Source of the DNA: Heloderma charlesbogerti
Lineage: Eukaryota > Chordata > Lepidosauria > Squamata > Helodermatidae
Length of the DNA: 64,000 bases
Direction: 5' to 3'
NCBI GenBank assembly: GCA_026122225.1
Contig: JANEZZ010000400.1
Location: forward strand, 1,054,001 to 1,118,000
Shown one piece after another: positions 22,188 to 33,516 of this stretch; the stretch's first letter is position 1, and each line of letters begins with the position of its first letter. The position numbers and the translations under genes are program-made. The notes beneath the pieces were generated by a model. That model did no database searches, was not told where the DNA came from, and saw nothing but the letters and a program-made list of their open reading frames with translations.

Positions 22188-22320
22188 AGGTACAATCCTA
22201 TGCATGTTTGGACAGATAAAAAGGCCTACAACTCCCAGCATGACCCAGCCAGCAATGCCTGGCTGGGGCATGCTGGGAGGTGTAGGCATTTTTCTGTCTA
22301 AACATGCATGAGATTGCACC
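22188..22320. mobile_element. Palindromic MITE flanked by TTAA
   Basis: Outer arms ACAATCCTATGCATGTTT and AAACATGCATGAGATTGCAC; inner arms CTACAACTCCCAGCATG and CATGCTGGGAGGTGTAG. A TTAA tetranucleotide sits on each side (22184-22187 and 22321-22324), the target-site signature of piggyBac-type elements, so a piggyBac MITE is possible. Confidence 0.65.
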
Positions 22321-22850
22321 TTAAATACATTATACAGAAGCAAGCTGACATGATACAGTGAGTGCATTTGCAGCAGAGCAATAAAGGGTGTGGTCAAAAA
22401 GGGTCTGCTTCTGTTCTGCAATGCAGCTATGTTCAACATTCTTCTAAGATACTTTAGGAATGCTAATGTTGGTTTAATTTTTAGGTTGGCTAATATTTGT
22501 CTCTGTTTAAATGAAGTGGGTAAAAACAGCCTGCCTTCCCTAGTGATGTGTGAAGAGCATGTCAGAAATTAATGGCGCATATCCTGATCTGAAGTGTAAG
22601 GTTTTATATAGAAATAAGTCCCATTGATTTCAGTGGGACTTGCTTCCAGTTCAGAGATGTGGGTTTCCAGCCACAGAGGATGCCTAGTTTACAAGACAAA
22701 ACATACAATTAAGCTTAATCTTACAGCTCACCAGCAAATCACAGCTAACTGTGCCTGTTTCCCTGTGTGTCCAGATCCAGGTACTACTCTGATTGGACCT
22801 CCCAATCTGACTCAGAAGCTGCTTCCGGGCTTCTGAGGTGGGCCTGATCC
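22321..22850. other. Unassigned stretch with one MITE half-site
   Basis: 22612-22650 carries the arm motif AAGTCCCATTGATTTCAGTG of the palindromic family at 2783. Otherwise nothing recognised. Confidence 0.4.
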
Positions 22851-23340
22851 AGCTCAGGCAGATTTACCCCCCCACACACGACCCTCCTCAGCCTACAGAG
22901 CTGAAGACATCCGAATCCCACTTCACCCCACCCAACATACTGCCCAGCCCCCAGCTCCTTACCTGGGTCCTATTCCTGGGGGGGGCACTGCCACCAGGGC
23001 AGCTGCCACTGCTACTGGTGTCGCCGGGGAAGGCGCTGCCGGCGCTATCAGGGAGGGCACTTCAGGGGAAACCGGTGCCAGGGAAAACGCTGCCTGTTGC
23101 AGCCTTCCAATCACCGACAGGCCTGAGGGCAGGTGTTGCCCTCCAACTGTGCTCTCTCCCTTCCCTGGAAGGAGGTGGGGTGCCCGGTTGGAGGCCGACT
23201 CCTACCAATGAGGATGGGTTGCTGCCGCTGCCAGCTCCTAAGCCCTCTGGATGTGCACCAGCAGCTGTCTTGTTCCGTGGAATGAGGGGAGCCATTTCCC
23301 CCATTTTTGCACCGTGGCTACACCCATGAGTGGCGGTTCC
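22851..23340. other. GC-rich block, unassigned
   Basis: Markedly richer in G+C than its surroundings. A 163-codon plus frame (22838-23329) is proline/alanine/leucine-rich, as expected from composition, and shows no domain. It may be an unrecognised repeat or a small CpG-rich element. Confidence 0.35.
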
Positions 23341-23719
23341 ATGATTTTTCTGGTTCAGTCCGTGGAGGCAGATGTGCTCTGTGATTGGATGGTGGTTTTG
23401 TGGGTCTCCCCTTTAAAAATCTTATGAAATCAGGAGGATCCCTTTCTGATTTTATGGATGCTTATTTTACCCAGTCTCCACAGCCCACACTTTCTTTTTG
23501 GCTTCATTTGGCCAAACTAGAGTGGGAAGGGTTAAGGCTTCCTCTGCCATGCCAGGCAGAGACTGGGGCAGTTGCTCCCAGTGGCTAGGATTGGAGTGGA
23601 GAGAGAAATGCCATGGAGCTTCCCTCTCAGTTCCCGTTCCATCCTGCCGCCGCCGCCACCACCATCGTTGCACAATGGCAGCTTGTCAGGGCAGCGGGAG
23701 GCTGCACAATTATCAGGCA
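23341..23719. other. Unassigned stretch
   Basis: Contains a CCGCCGCCGCCACCACCA trinucleotide run at about 23647-23665; overlapping open frames in several phases reflect composition. Confidence 0.35.
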
Positions 23720-23793
23720 GCTTGCGCACCCCAATAGATTGTCTTGTACCCCCCTTGGGATATGTGCACCCCACTTTGGAGACCACTGCTCTA
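23720..23793 (-). mobile_element. hAT-like transposon end (tentative)
   Basis: The minus strand begins TAGAGCAGTGGTCTCCAAAG, the CAGTGGT(C/T)TC terminal motif seen on hAT-type elements, followed by GGGGTGCAC repeated with variations. The partner end was not found. Confidence 0.4.
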
Positions 23794-25660
23794 GCCAAAT
23801 AATGTTCAGACAGTCCTCTCCTCTCCAGTAACGCCACCTCTCTCACAATGAGCAAATGGAGGCTGACTCACAGCAAAGCTCCCTCCCTCCTCCTCCCTCT
23901 CCTCTCCCCTTCCCCCGCCTCTCCCGGTGGTCAGATCTCTCTCAAATTGATACATTTGGTGCCTCCATGCCCTCTCACCTTCTCCACTTGCCCCTCCTCT
24001 TCCTGCCCCTCCACATGATCTTTCAGAAGTTGATACATTTTGGAGACAGCCTGTCAAGGCAGCTAAGAAGGCATAATAAGAGCTCCAAATGTATGAGGTG
24101 GATGAGGAGCTTTGTGGAGGAGCTGCTTCACTTCAGGGCACTTTGGTGCTGGTCTGATCTGCTTTGTATCGTGACAGGGCACCTCCGAATCAGCCCGCTT
24201 CACCTCGTTATTCAGGCTTCATACTGAGGCGGTGCACAGCCCTGCTACTCTGAATACTCTTGTATACTAGTCTGGATCATGGAATGAGGAAATAAGGGAA
24301 ATAGGCACAGTTAGCAATGCTGTGGTTGGCATCATAAACACTGTAACTAAAGATTGCCATATTGTGGTTCCTGTGACTATGTGTAATGACTCTCATTGAT
24401 ATGGGAGGGTTTGTAATAGCAACTGTCACGTGTGAATTAATCCTCCTGAGATTAATTCTGGTTGTGTGTGTGTGTCTTTGTGCAGTCAATTATGCTTGTT
24501 CGTGTTATGAACTCTTGTGAAGAGAAGGATTGTTCTCATCAAAAGCAAATAGTTTTATATCATTATTTTCTGCAGCTTTCAGGGCAGTCATGGAGTCTCT
24601 AGGTAGCTAGTTAAGTTAACTTTCCACTCATGTCATTTTATACTCATGGTAGGCAGCAGATGAAGCCAGAAAGTGAATTGGGCTTTGTGTATCAAAGGTG
24701 ACTGAATTTTACATCCCAAATAAAGAAATATAGGCAGGGAAAAGGTTTAAGAACAGAACCCCTTTAACATCCAGATTTGATAAGTGAATTGCTATTACAC
24801 TGAAATTGAGGTTGCTAGAATCCTTTCACTCTGCAATTTCCAGACACATATTTTTATATTTTCAAGTCAGATATCATATCAGAAGTTTTAAATGTGCTTT
24901 TTTTTTTTTTTTACATTACATTCTACAACTCTTTGTGTATGAGTATAATCCTCATTTTATAAGCCAGGGAGTCCCACAAATAACATGCAAAACTGTGTAA
25001 TTAGTTGGGGCTTTAATGTTCTCATTTCCCCAAGGGGCCTTGACTTGAATCAATAATGAGTGTATGCTGGCCCTGGGAGAACAAGATTGCGCTACTTCCT
25101 TTCTCTTAACAATCAGGATGTTTACTCTTTGTGGCATCATCATTGTTAATATCTGTAGAAAAAGAGGAAGTTTCAGACTCAAAGGAAATGTTTGCATTAA
25201 ATATACACTGAGAATAGTCACAAGAAATGTGATACGATATGTACTTACAGTATGTACTTACGACAGGAGTTGTTTCTTCAAATAGTTCTTTGTAGAGTGT
25301 ATGCAAATGGATGTTTGGTTGATGTGATCCTTACATCCTTATGCAGCCAACTGTATCACTCTTTGCATTCATCCTGACCTCAGATAACGCATCTTTCAAT
25401 GAATCCTGAGGAATTTCTTAGGGTGCAGAAGGTCTCCTGATGAGAGCTGGCTCTTATCGTCTAAAATTGACTTGGCCCTATGGATGAAGCCAAATGAAGA
25501 AAGCAGTGAAGGAGCTGGTGCAACAGTGCTGGCAGGCACTGTTTCCTGGTGGTGATCTACATGACTGAGGCAGGTCAAAATTTTGGTGCCACAATCGTGT
25601 CAATCACTGCTGGGTGCATAAGAACAGAAGAGGAGAGTTACTGAATAAGGCTAGAGGTCT
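23794..25660. other. Unassigned stretch
   Basis: Pyrimidine-rich tract at 23875-23930 and 23980-24010; no repeat family, RNA gene or exon recognised. A T run lies at 24899-24913. Confidence 0.4.
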
Positions 25661-25669
25661 ATCAAGACC
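25661..25669 (+). repeat. Target-site duplication of BovB copy B (left)
   Basis: ATCAAGACC; identical copy at 28890-28898 on the other side of the element. Confidence 0.85.
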
Positions 25670-28600
25670 CCCCTTCATGGATCACTGCCTTGTTGTGGCG
25701 AAGGGGCTTGCGTAACTCAGTGAAGCCATAAGCTATGCCGTGCAGGGCCACCCAAGACGGACAGGTCATGGCGGAGAGTTCTGACAAAATGTGGTCCACT
25801 GGAGAAGGAAATGGCAACCCACTCCAGTATTCTTGCCAAGAGAACCCCATGGAACATATCACAAGGCTAAAAGAGATGACACTGGAAGATGAGCCCTTCA
25901 GGTCGGAAGGTGTCCAATATACTACTAGGGAAGAGCAGAGGGAATTTCCAAGTAGCGCCAGAAAGAGTGAAGCAGCTGGGCCAAAGCCGAAAGGACACTC
26001 AGCTGTGGATGTGTCTGGTGGTGAAAAGAAAATCCGATGCTGTAAAGAACAATATTGTTTAGGAACCTGGAATGTAAGATCAATGAATCAAGGTAAGCTG
26101 GAGGTGGTCAAACGTGAGATGGCAAGATTGAACATCGACATCTTGGGAATCAGCGAACTAAAATGGACAGGCATGGGTATATTTAATTCAGGTGACCATT
26201 ATATCTACTACTGTGGGCAAGAATCCCTTAGAAGAAATGGAGTAGCACTCATAGTCAATAAAAGGGTGGGAAAAGCAGTACTGGGGTACAATCTCAAAAA
26301 CAATAGAATGATGTCAGTATGAATCCATGGCAAAACATTCAACATCACAGTAATTCAAGTCTATGCCCCAACCACTGAGGCCGAAGAAGCTGAGGTTGAT
26401 CGGTTCTATGAAGACCTACAACACCTTCTAGAACTAACACCAAAAAAAGATGTCCTTTTCTTCATAGGGGACTGGAATGCTAAAGTAGGAAGTCAAGAAA
26501 TCACGGGGATAACAGGTAAGCATGGCCTTAGTGTACAAAATGAAGCAGGACAAAGGCTAATAGAGTTTTGCCAAGAGAACACACTGATCATAGCAAACAC
26601 TCTTTTCCAACAGCACAAGAGGCGACTCTACACATGGACATCACCAGATGGTCAGTATCGAAATCAGATTGATTATGGCCTTTACAGCCAAAGATGGAGA
26701 AGTTCTATAGAGTCAGGAAAAACAAGACTTGGAGCTGACTGTGGCTCAGATCATGAGCTTCTTATTGCAACATTTCAGCTTAAATTGAAGAACGTAGGGA
26801 AAACCACTAAACCATTCAGGTATGACCTAAATCATATCCCTTATGAATACTCAGTGGAGGTGATGAACAGATTTAAGGGATTAGACCTGATAGACAGAAT
26901 GCCTGAGGAACTATGGATGGAGGTCCATAACATTGCTCAGGAGGCAGCAACTCAATCCTTCCCAAAGAAAAAGAAATGCAAGAAAGCAAAGTGGCTGTCT
27001 GATGAGGCTTTACAAGTAGCTGAGGAAAGAAGGGAAGCGAAAAGCAAGGGAGAAAGGGGAAGATATATTCAACTGAATGCAGAGTCCCAGAGAATAGCAA
27101 GGAGAGACAAGAAGGCTTCTTAAATGAACAATGCAAAGAAATCGAGGAAAACAATAGAATGGGAAAGATTAGAGATCTTTTCTAGAAAATCGGAGATCTC
27201 AACGGAACGTTTTGTGCAAAGATGGGCATGATAAAGGACAAAAAAGGCAGGGACCTAAGAGAAGCAGATGAGATTAAGAAGAGGTGGCAAGAATACACAG
27301 AAGAACTATACAGGAAAGATCTGAATGTCCCTGATAGCCATGATAGTGCGGTCACTGAACTTGAGCCGGACATCCTCGAGAGTGAAGTCAAATGGGCCTT
27401 AGGAAGCATTACTAACAACAACACTAGTGCAGATGACAGTATTCCAGCTGAGCTATTTAAAATCCTAAAAGATGATGCTGTTAAAATGCTGAACTCAATA
27501 TGCCAACACATTTGGAACACTCAACAGTGGCCACAAGTGTAGAAAAGGTCAGTTTACATTCCAATTCCAAAGAAGGGAAATGCCAAAGAGTTTTCGAACT
27601 ACCGTAGAATTGCGCTCATTTCACATGCCAGCAAGGTGATGCTCAAAATCCTACAAGCTAGGCTTCAGCAGTATGTGAACCGAGAACTACCAGAAGTACA
27701 AGCTGGGTTTTGAAGAGGCAGAGGAACTAGAGATCAAATCGCCAACATTCGCTGCATCATGGAGAAAGCAAGAGAATTCCAGAAAAACGTCTATTTCTGC
27801 TTCATTGACTACGCTAAAGCCTTTGATTGTGTGGATCACAACAAACTGTGGCCAATTCTTAAAGAGATGGGAGTACCAGACCACCTTACCTGTCTCCTGA
27901 GAAACCTGTACGTGGGCCAAGAAGCAACAGTAAGAACCGGACATGGAACAACCGATTGGTTCAAAATTTGGAAAGGAGTACAACAAGGCTGCATATTGTC
28001 GCCCTGCTTATTTAACTTATATGCAGAGTACATCATGAGAAACGCCGGGTTGGATGAATCAGAGGTCGGAATTAAGATTGCCGGGAGAATTATCAAGAAT
28101 CTCAGATACGCAGACGATACCACCCTAATGGCAGAAAATGAAGAGGATCTAAAGAGCCTCTTGTTGAGGGTGAAAGTGGAGAGTGCAAAAGCTGGTTTGA
28201 AACTCAACATTAAAAAAACGAAGATCATGGCATCTGGACCCATCACTTCCTGGCATATAGAAGGGGAAGAAATGGAAGCAGTGACAGATGTTATTTTTTT
28301 GGGCTCCAAGATCACTGCAGACAGCGACTGTAGCCATGAAATTAAAAGACGCTTGCTCCTTGGGAGGAAAGCTATGGCAAACCTAGACAGCATAGTAAGA
28401 AGCAGAGACATCACCTTGCCGACAAAGGTTCGTCTAATCAAAACTATGGTTTTCTCAGTAGTAATGTATGGCTGTGAGAGCTGGACTATAAGGAAGGCTG
28501 AGTGCCGAAGAATTGATGCTTTCGAACTGTGGTGCTGGAGAAGACTCTTACGAGTCCCCTGGACTGCAAGGAGGTCAAATCAGTCAATCCTAAAGGAAAT

Positions 28601-28889
28601 CAACCCTGACTGTTCATTTGATGGACAGATACTGAAACTGAAGCTCAAATATTTCGGCCACCTAATGCAAAAAGAAAAGTCACTGGAAAAGACCCTGATG
28701 CTGGGAAAGATTGAAGGCAAAAGGAGAAGGGGACCGCAGAGGATGAGATGGCTAAATAGCATCACCAATGCAATGAATATGAACTTGAGCACACTCCGGG
28801 AGAGAGCGGGGGACAGGAAGGCCTGGTGTGCTATGGTCCATGGGGTCACGAAGAGTTGGACACGACTTAACGACTGAACAACAACAACC
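25670..28889 (+). mobile_element. BovB/RTE LINE copy B, full length
   Basis: 3.2 kb, from CCCCTTCATGGATCACTGCC to the 3' end CACGACTTAACGACTGAACA plus a short (ACA) tail. Flanked by a 9-bp target-site duplication, which shows the element is complete and single-event. The 5' end equals that of copy C. The family is known for horizontal spread among squamates, ruminants and their parasites; nothing here tests that. Confidence 0.95.
25735..28877 (+). pseudogene. BovB endonuclease-reverse transcriptase ORF, broken (copy B)
   Basis: One polyprotein-type frame: APE endonuclease, linker, RT, C-terminal domain. Visible motifs: WNVRSMN, SELKWT, GDWNAKVG and SDHELL in the endonuclease; DYAKAFD, QGCILSP and RYADD in the RT; the end TKSWTRLND. 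Damage relative to copy C: TGA at 26320 (a CGA to TGA change), a 1-bp deletion near 27117 shifting frame, TAG at 27183, TAG at 27540, TGA at 27711 (again CGA to TGA). From 27759 to 28877 the RT part is open for 372 codons with all catalytic Asp residues. Start taken as the ATG at 25735, the first in frame. Confidence 0.93.
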
Positions 28890-28898
28890 ATCAAGACC
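28890..28898 (+). repeat. Target-site duplication of BovB copy B (right)
   Basis: ATCAAGACC, matching 25661-25669. Confidence 0.85.
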
Positions 28899-28917
28899 AA
28901 GGGCAGCATTGAACTGT

Positions 28918-29392
28918 GTCATTCTGTTAGTGCAAATGACTTTGCGCTAATAGAAACTAGGTTCTGCACCATGCGCAAGAGGAGAATCCAGTGAAAGTTA
29001 TATTTGTGCAACCACAGTTGCGCAAGTGGTTGTGAATTATGCTTGTGCGACCCATTGTGCAACCAGTTGTGCAAAGCTCTTGTGCAACCTGTTGCACAAC
29101 TGCTTGCACAATCGGTTGCACAAGTGTAATGGGCAACCGCTTGTGGAATGGAAAGATTCAGTGGATCTCTGCTAGCGGTATTAGAGTTTGTGGAATGACA
29201 CCACTGGATGCTGCCCCAAGCATCCAGCTTCTCACAGTGGCTAACCAGTTGCCTCCAGGAAGCCCACAACAGCACATGAAGGCAATAGCCCTCTCCTGCT
29301 GTTGTTCCTCAGGAACTGGTATACTGCCTCTTAACATGGAGGATCCATTGGTAGGCTTACCTTCTATGAATTTGCCTAATCTCCTTTCTCAA
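28918..29392. repeat. TTGTGCAA-rich repeat block 1
   Basis: From about 28985 to 29150 the sequence is a dense mixture of TTGTGCAACC and its complement GGTTGCACAA, as in CCAGTTGTGCAAAGCTC and TGTTGCACAACTGC. It aligns with block 2 at 30000-30290 from GAATCCA(G/A)(T/C)(G/T)AAAGTTA on. The remainder to 29392 is unassigned. Unknown family. Confidence 0.65.
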
Positions 29393-29840
29393 ATAATCAA
29401 AGCTATGGTTTTCCCAGGAGTAACGTATGGCTGTGAGAGCTGGACTATAAGGAAGGCTGAGTGCTGAAGAATTGATGCTTTCAAATTGTGGTGCTGGAGA
29501 AGACTCTTATGAGTCCCCTGGACTGCAAGGAGGTCATATCAGTCAATCCTAAAGGAAATCAACCTTGAGTGCTCATTGGAAGGACCGATACTGAAGCTGA
29601 AGCTCAAATATTTTGGCCACCTAATGCGAAGAGAAAACTCACTGGAAAAGACCCTGATGCTGGGAAAGACTGAAGGCAAAAGGAGAAGGGGACAGCAGAA
29701 GATGAGATGGCTAGATAGCCTCACCGATGCAATGAATATGAACTTGAGCACACTCTGGGAGGGAGCGGAGGGCAGGAAGGCCTGGCGTGCTATGGTCCAT
29801 GGGGTTACGAAGAGTCGGACACAACTTAACAACTGAACAA
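29393..29840 (+). mobile_element. BovB/RTE LINE copy D, 3' fragment
   Basis: Begins ATAATCAAAGCTATGG, equal to position 28435 of copy B, and runs to the family 3' end (CTTAACAACTGAACAA). Only the C-terminal domain of the RT protein is covered; a TGA near 29466 and another near 29511 interrupt it. Last frame piece 29576-29836. Confidence 0.93.
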
Positions 29841-29999
29841 ATTTCCTTTTAAAGCCATTTAAGATGGTGGTCATCTCCTTTTGAGATACATTGCCAGCTT
29901 GTATGTGAAGGTGCATCCAATCCACACTAAGGATTTTGGAGAATATGAAACGGCTCAGAATCACATCTTCTTAATACAAATTATGTGCTGTACTCTTCA

Positions 30000-30290
30000 C
30001 AGTAGAATCCAACTAAAGTTACATTTGTGCAAGCGTGGTTGTGTGAGCAGTTGTGAATTATGCTTGTGCAACTCATTGTGCAACCAGTTGCGCATAACTC
30101 TTGTGCAACCTACTGTGAAACCCATTGTGCAACCAGTTGCGCATAACTCTTGTGCGACCTACTGTGAAACCCATTGTGAAACCAGTTCTGCAACTGCTTG
30201 CACAATCAGTTGCTATAGAAACTATAGCATTCACAACCAACTTGTAGAATGTGGATCAAAAGATGCACTGTGTGATGCACTTCAATTGTC
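30000..30290. repeat. TTGTGCAA-rich repeat block 2
   Basis: Homologous to block 1. It contains an exact-length tandem duplication of 49 bp (30075-30123 and 30124-30172, with one substitution) built on ATTGTGCAACCAGTTGCGCA. The cysteine-rich 178-codon frame across it (29881-30417) is an artefact of TGTGC/TGCAA repetition. Confidence 0.7.
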
Positions 30291-30552
30291 CTTGTGTGCG
30301 CATTCATGTGAGAATGGAGTCCCCCACAAAGACAGTTGTAACTTCCTGGAGGCGATTCCAATGATCCCAGGGAAACATTTTTCAGCAGCTGTAATTTGTT
30401 GCAGTCTGAAGTTTTGATTTTTTTATTTAAAAAAAACCAAAACACGTCTGATCACTGCTTGCTATTGGCTTTTTATTCTTTGATTTTTTTAAAGGAAATT
30501 TAATTATTACTGTTACATTTTTGAGACCTGAATTTTTGTACACTGACTAGAG
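30291..30552. other. Unassigned stretch
   Basis: No recognised feature; A/T homopolymers around 30418-30440. Confidence 0.4.
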
Positions 30553-30679
30553 CAGTCTTCCCTGATCTGGTGCCCTCCAGATGTGTTTCCCAGCTATCAT
30601 GGCCACTGGCCATGCTGGCTGGGAATTATGAGAGTTGCAGTCCAGCACATCTGGAGGGCACCAGGTTGAGGAAGGCTGG
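30553..30679. mobile_element. Palindromic MITE, near-complete
   Basis: Left CAGTCTTCCCTGATCTGGTG CCCTCCAGATG, right CATCTGGAGGGCACCAGGTT and GAGGAAGGCTG. About 127 bp that can fold end to end, with the centre GGCCACTGGCCATGCTGG. Best-preserved member of the CTCCAGATG family in the window. Confidence 0.8.
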
Positions 30680-30975
30680 GCAAGGGAGTTTTTACTTGAT
30701 CAGGTAGAATGTAAATCTTTAATCATGGGAGTTGCTTCCAGGAAGCAGCTTCTATATCAGTGCAGGGGTAAATTCACACACAAAGCTTCCTCCCCATGAC
30801 TGCATCCCTGGGAACATCTGTAGATCACTTTTGCAATGTGAACAGAGTCAGTAAATCTTGGGTCAATGTGGAGGCTGTGAAAGAACCCACAGTTTCTGCT
30901 GTGAAGAACTTAGTGACAGAAAGATGTGACTCGCTAAGCCATTATTTCTCATCTTCAAGATCCACATAACAATTC

Positions 30976-31372
30976 TGGGCTTTTTCATATGGAGCTCTTA
31001 TCCTGCTATTGAGATTGGTTAGTCACAGAAATTTGCAGGTCCTTTAGATGATGTCATCAACCTCCAGGGTGTCTCCTGCATTAAATGACCTTTATTCCAT
31101 TTTTTAAAAGATCGGAGATAATGAGCTATCAAATTACAGAGCTTGAATTCCACTTGAGTTCCCTTATGAAAAGAGGAAAACCCATAATAAGAGGAGCTAG
31201 ACCAACGTGCCATCTAGTGGCTGTATGATGAAGCATATCGAAGACTCAGATAAGGGGGAAAAGGGGGGGGGAGAAGCACATGTAAAGGGTGTTTGTCGTG
31301 ATCCTGCATTTAAAATGGAAGCAGAAAGCCCTGTTTTAAATGCAGGATTTTAGGCTGGTGTAGAGATGCTCT
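30976..31372 (+). mobile_element. ~390-bp non-autonomous DNA transposon, copy 2
   Basis: Full-length by comparison with the other members: left CTGGGCTTTTTCATATGGAG, right GGCTGGTGTAGAGATGCTC. Contains CTCTTATCCTG after the left end, which links it to the MITEs at 13993 and 34313. Confidence 0.8.
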
Positions 31373-31805
31373 GTTAACAACTCTCTGCTAGACAGGCCTA
31401 CCTCACCCCCTCTGTGCATGTAAGGACTGAATAGGAAACCAGGAAACAGGACAGGCCAGCATCCAGGTTTCCTGCATCCAAGGTAGTCAGGTCCCAGTTA
31501 TACAGGACAACCATAGTTTTAAAAGAAGCCCATGCTCTCCAAGCCCACTCCAAACCTGTGGGGATGGAGGGTTGTGCATGCACGCTACCGTCATGCCACC
31601 AGTGAACGATTCAGAGAGGTACAAGTTTAGAGCCTGTGGGGGCTGGCAATTAGACTGAGGGGAAACAAGCGGTTTCCAAGTGGGAGGGGGAAATTAGACA
31701 CAGATGTCATGCACCCTTAACTATGCATATTCTAATCCCAATTCCCCTTTCCCCATAGGATCATTTAAGTGGTGGGGGATTGTGTTATGGAGTCCTACCT
31801 TAGAG
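31373..31805. other. Unassigned stretch
   Basis: No recognised feature. Confidence 0.4.
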
Positions 31806-31981
31806 AAGAGCTGTGGCTCAATGGTCGAGCACCTGCTCTGCTTGCAGAAGGTCTCAGGTTCCATCTCTGGCAGTTCCAGGCAGGTCAGGAAAGACTCCTG
31901 CTTGAAACCCTGGAGAGCCACTGGTAGGCAGTGCTAGGTGAACCAATGGTCTGACTCAGTACAAGCAGCTTCCTATGTTTC
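31806..31981 (+). mobile_element. tRNA-derived SINE
   Basis: Head GAGCTGTGGCTCAATGGTCG with a readable A box, GAGCACCTGCTCTGCTTGCA as anticodon-arm remnant, and CAGGTTCCATCTCTGG as B box. Body GACTCCTGCTTGAAACCCTG and GAGAGCCACTGG; tail GGTCTGACTCAGTACAAGCA and TTCCTATGTTTCC. Best-preserved copy in the window. It would be transcribed by RNA polymerase III if active; several box positions have drifted. Confidence 0.88.
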
Positions 31982-32083
31982 CCATGACTTTGTGAGAAGT
32001 AGCACCTGCGTTCTGAATTCTCAGGCATGGCTGCCTCCAGGGACCTCTTGTCTGTCCTATGGAGCAGGCGAACCTTGAATCAA

Positions 32084-32142
32084 TCTCTCTCTCTCTCTGT
32101 CTCTCCCCCTCTCCCTGTCTCCCTCTCCCTCTCTCTGTGTGA
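32084..32142. repeat. (CT)n-rich microsatellite
   Basis: CTCTCTCT interrupted by CCCCCT and CCCT units. Confidence 0.85.
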
Positions 32143-32423
32143 CTGCTTCAAGACAGCTTCAAGGACCACCATGGGGGAGGGGAATAAGCCTTGAACTGTG
32201 CATGCCTTGAGGTACACGTTCTCCGAATCCAAGCCTGATTCAGAAACTGGCCCTGGTTAAAGAGTATTTGAGCGCACATGCAATTGATGGTGGTCTGTGG
32301 CACTGCATTTCAATGTAATGGGCACTCAGATGTTCATCTAAAAGCACATGCAAGTGGACATTCCATTGAAAGCAATGCAATTCAGAAAGACTACCATCAA
32401 TAGGATGTACATTTGGGTGTGGA

Positions 32424-32616
32424 GCATAGGAACCAAGGTAGCTTCCTTCTAATGAGTCAGACCATTGATCCATCTAGCCAGTATTGTTGACACTGACTGG
32501 CGGTGGTTCTTCAGGGTTTCAGGCAGGATTTTTTCCTGCCCTACTTGGAGATGCCAAGAATCGAACCTGGGACCTTTTGCATGCAGAGCTGGTGCTCTAC
32601 CACTGAGCCACAGCTC
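32424..32616 (-). mobile_element. tRNA-derived SINE
   Basis: Antisense copy: tail at left (CATAGGAACC, TTCTAATGAGTCAGACCATT), B-box complement GAATCGAACCTGGGACC and A-box complement CTACCACTGAGCCACAGCTC at right. Confidence 0.88.
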
Positions 32617-33387
32617 CACCTTTACACAAACAGTGAATTATTTTTGCAGGTATAAATGTGTATATAATTTTATTTATGAACCTAAGTGTTTTTTTTAAAA
32701 ACAACAACATATTTTCTTCTCAAAAGGCACCCATGTTCCTAAATATACATTTATTTTAGTTCCCTGAAAATGTCAGGACAAGAGATGACTGTTCATCATA
32801 AGGCAAAAATAACTCATATTGCATTTTAGACACTCCATCATGACAAAAATGTTTATAGAAAAGAGCATTTCTTTTCTCTTAATTTTATTCAGTGTAATAG
32901 CTGTGTGTCTACAACTATACAGTGGAATAAACTTCTAAAAATCATCCTGCAATTTTTGCAACCAAATAAAAAAACAAGATTTTATCCAGATTGTAATTTG
33001 ATATTGTAGGTGCTAGATTTATTGTATTAATATGTGCCCTGACTTTTAAAAATCGTGATCTCTTGCAATCTAACCAAACATGATTTTATCAGCATTTTGC
33101 TGTAAAGCAAAGTAAAATGTGACTCTGAAAAATGCCCTGATCCTGTTCAATCAGGAACCTACATAGCAGAGATGTTATCAGGCAGGAGATGGATACAAAC
33201 ATTAGTTACATCTTTTTTAAAAAAAATAAAAAAAAATCCATAAGGCAGCACTAAACTGCACTTATCTTTTTAGACACAGAGTACATGTTTCATTGTCTTT
33301 CCCAGTCTTGCTATTTTGTTATAGAGTTGAGCTCTTCCTGTTATAACATTTACTAAGTTACAGCTTGAAGAACATGATTTACCTGGG
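32617..33387. other. Unassigned AT-rich stretch
   Basis: No repeat recognised. 32790-32890 lacks repeat features and is a candidate conserved non-coding segment by appearance only. Confidence 0.35.
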
Positions 33388-33516
33388 GTTGGATCCAGAC
33401 TTTGTCATATTTAGAGTAGTCCTGTTGAAATCAGTGGGTCTTAAGTTAGTCATGATCAATTAAATCCCATTGATTTCAGTAAGTCTACTCTAAGTATGAT
33501 TAAGTCTGGATCCAAC
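33388..33516. mobile_element. Palindromic MITE (GTTGGATCCAG family)
   Basis: Left GTTGGATCCAGACTTTGTCA, right TAAGTCTGGATCCAAC; inner arms GAAATCAGTGGGTCTTAAG and CCCATTGATTTCAGTAAGTC. 129 bp. Confidence 0.85.

Noticed and set aside
22838..23329. 163-codon Pro/Leu/Ala-rich plus frame as a host exon
   Set aside because: GC-rich composition, no domain, no convincing splice sites, overlapping minus frame of similar quality.
24899..24913. Poly-T tract as a processed pseudogene tail
   Set aside because: No coding similarity or target-site duplication next to it.
27836..28441. 201-codon minus frame (and the similar ones at 8407-8952 and 47131-47700)
   Set aside because: Antisense shadows of BovB reverse transcriptase coding sequence; the same shadow recurs in each copy.
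30075..30172. CRISPR-like repeat array
   Set aside because: Only two directly abutting 49-bp units without spacers, in a vertebrate-type repeat context.
29881..30417. 178-codon cysteine-rich frame that looks like a secreted Cys-rich protein
   Set aside because: The cysteines arise from repeated TTGTGCAAC/TGTGAAACC motifs of a repeat block, including a 49-bp tandem duplication; there is no signal peptide and the frame starts in BovB flank.
31806..31981. Genuine tRNA gene
   Set aside because: A and B boxes are present but no cloverleaf closes, and the body and tail are shared with four other SINE copies.
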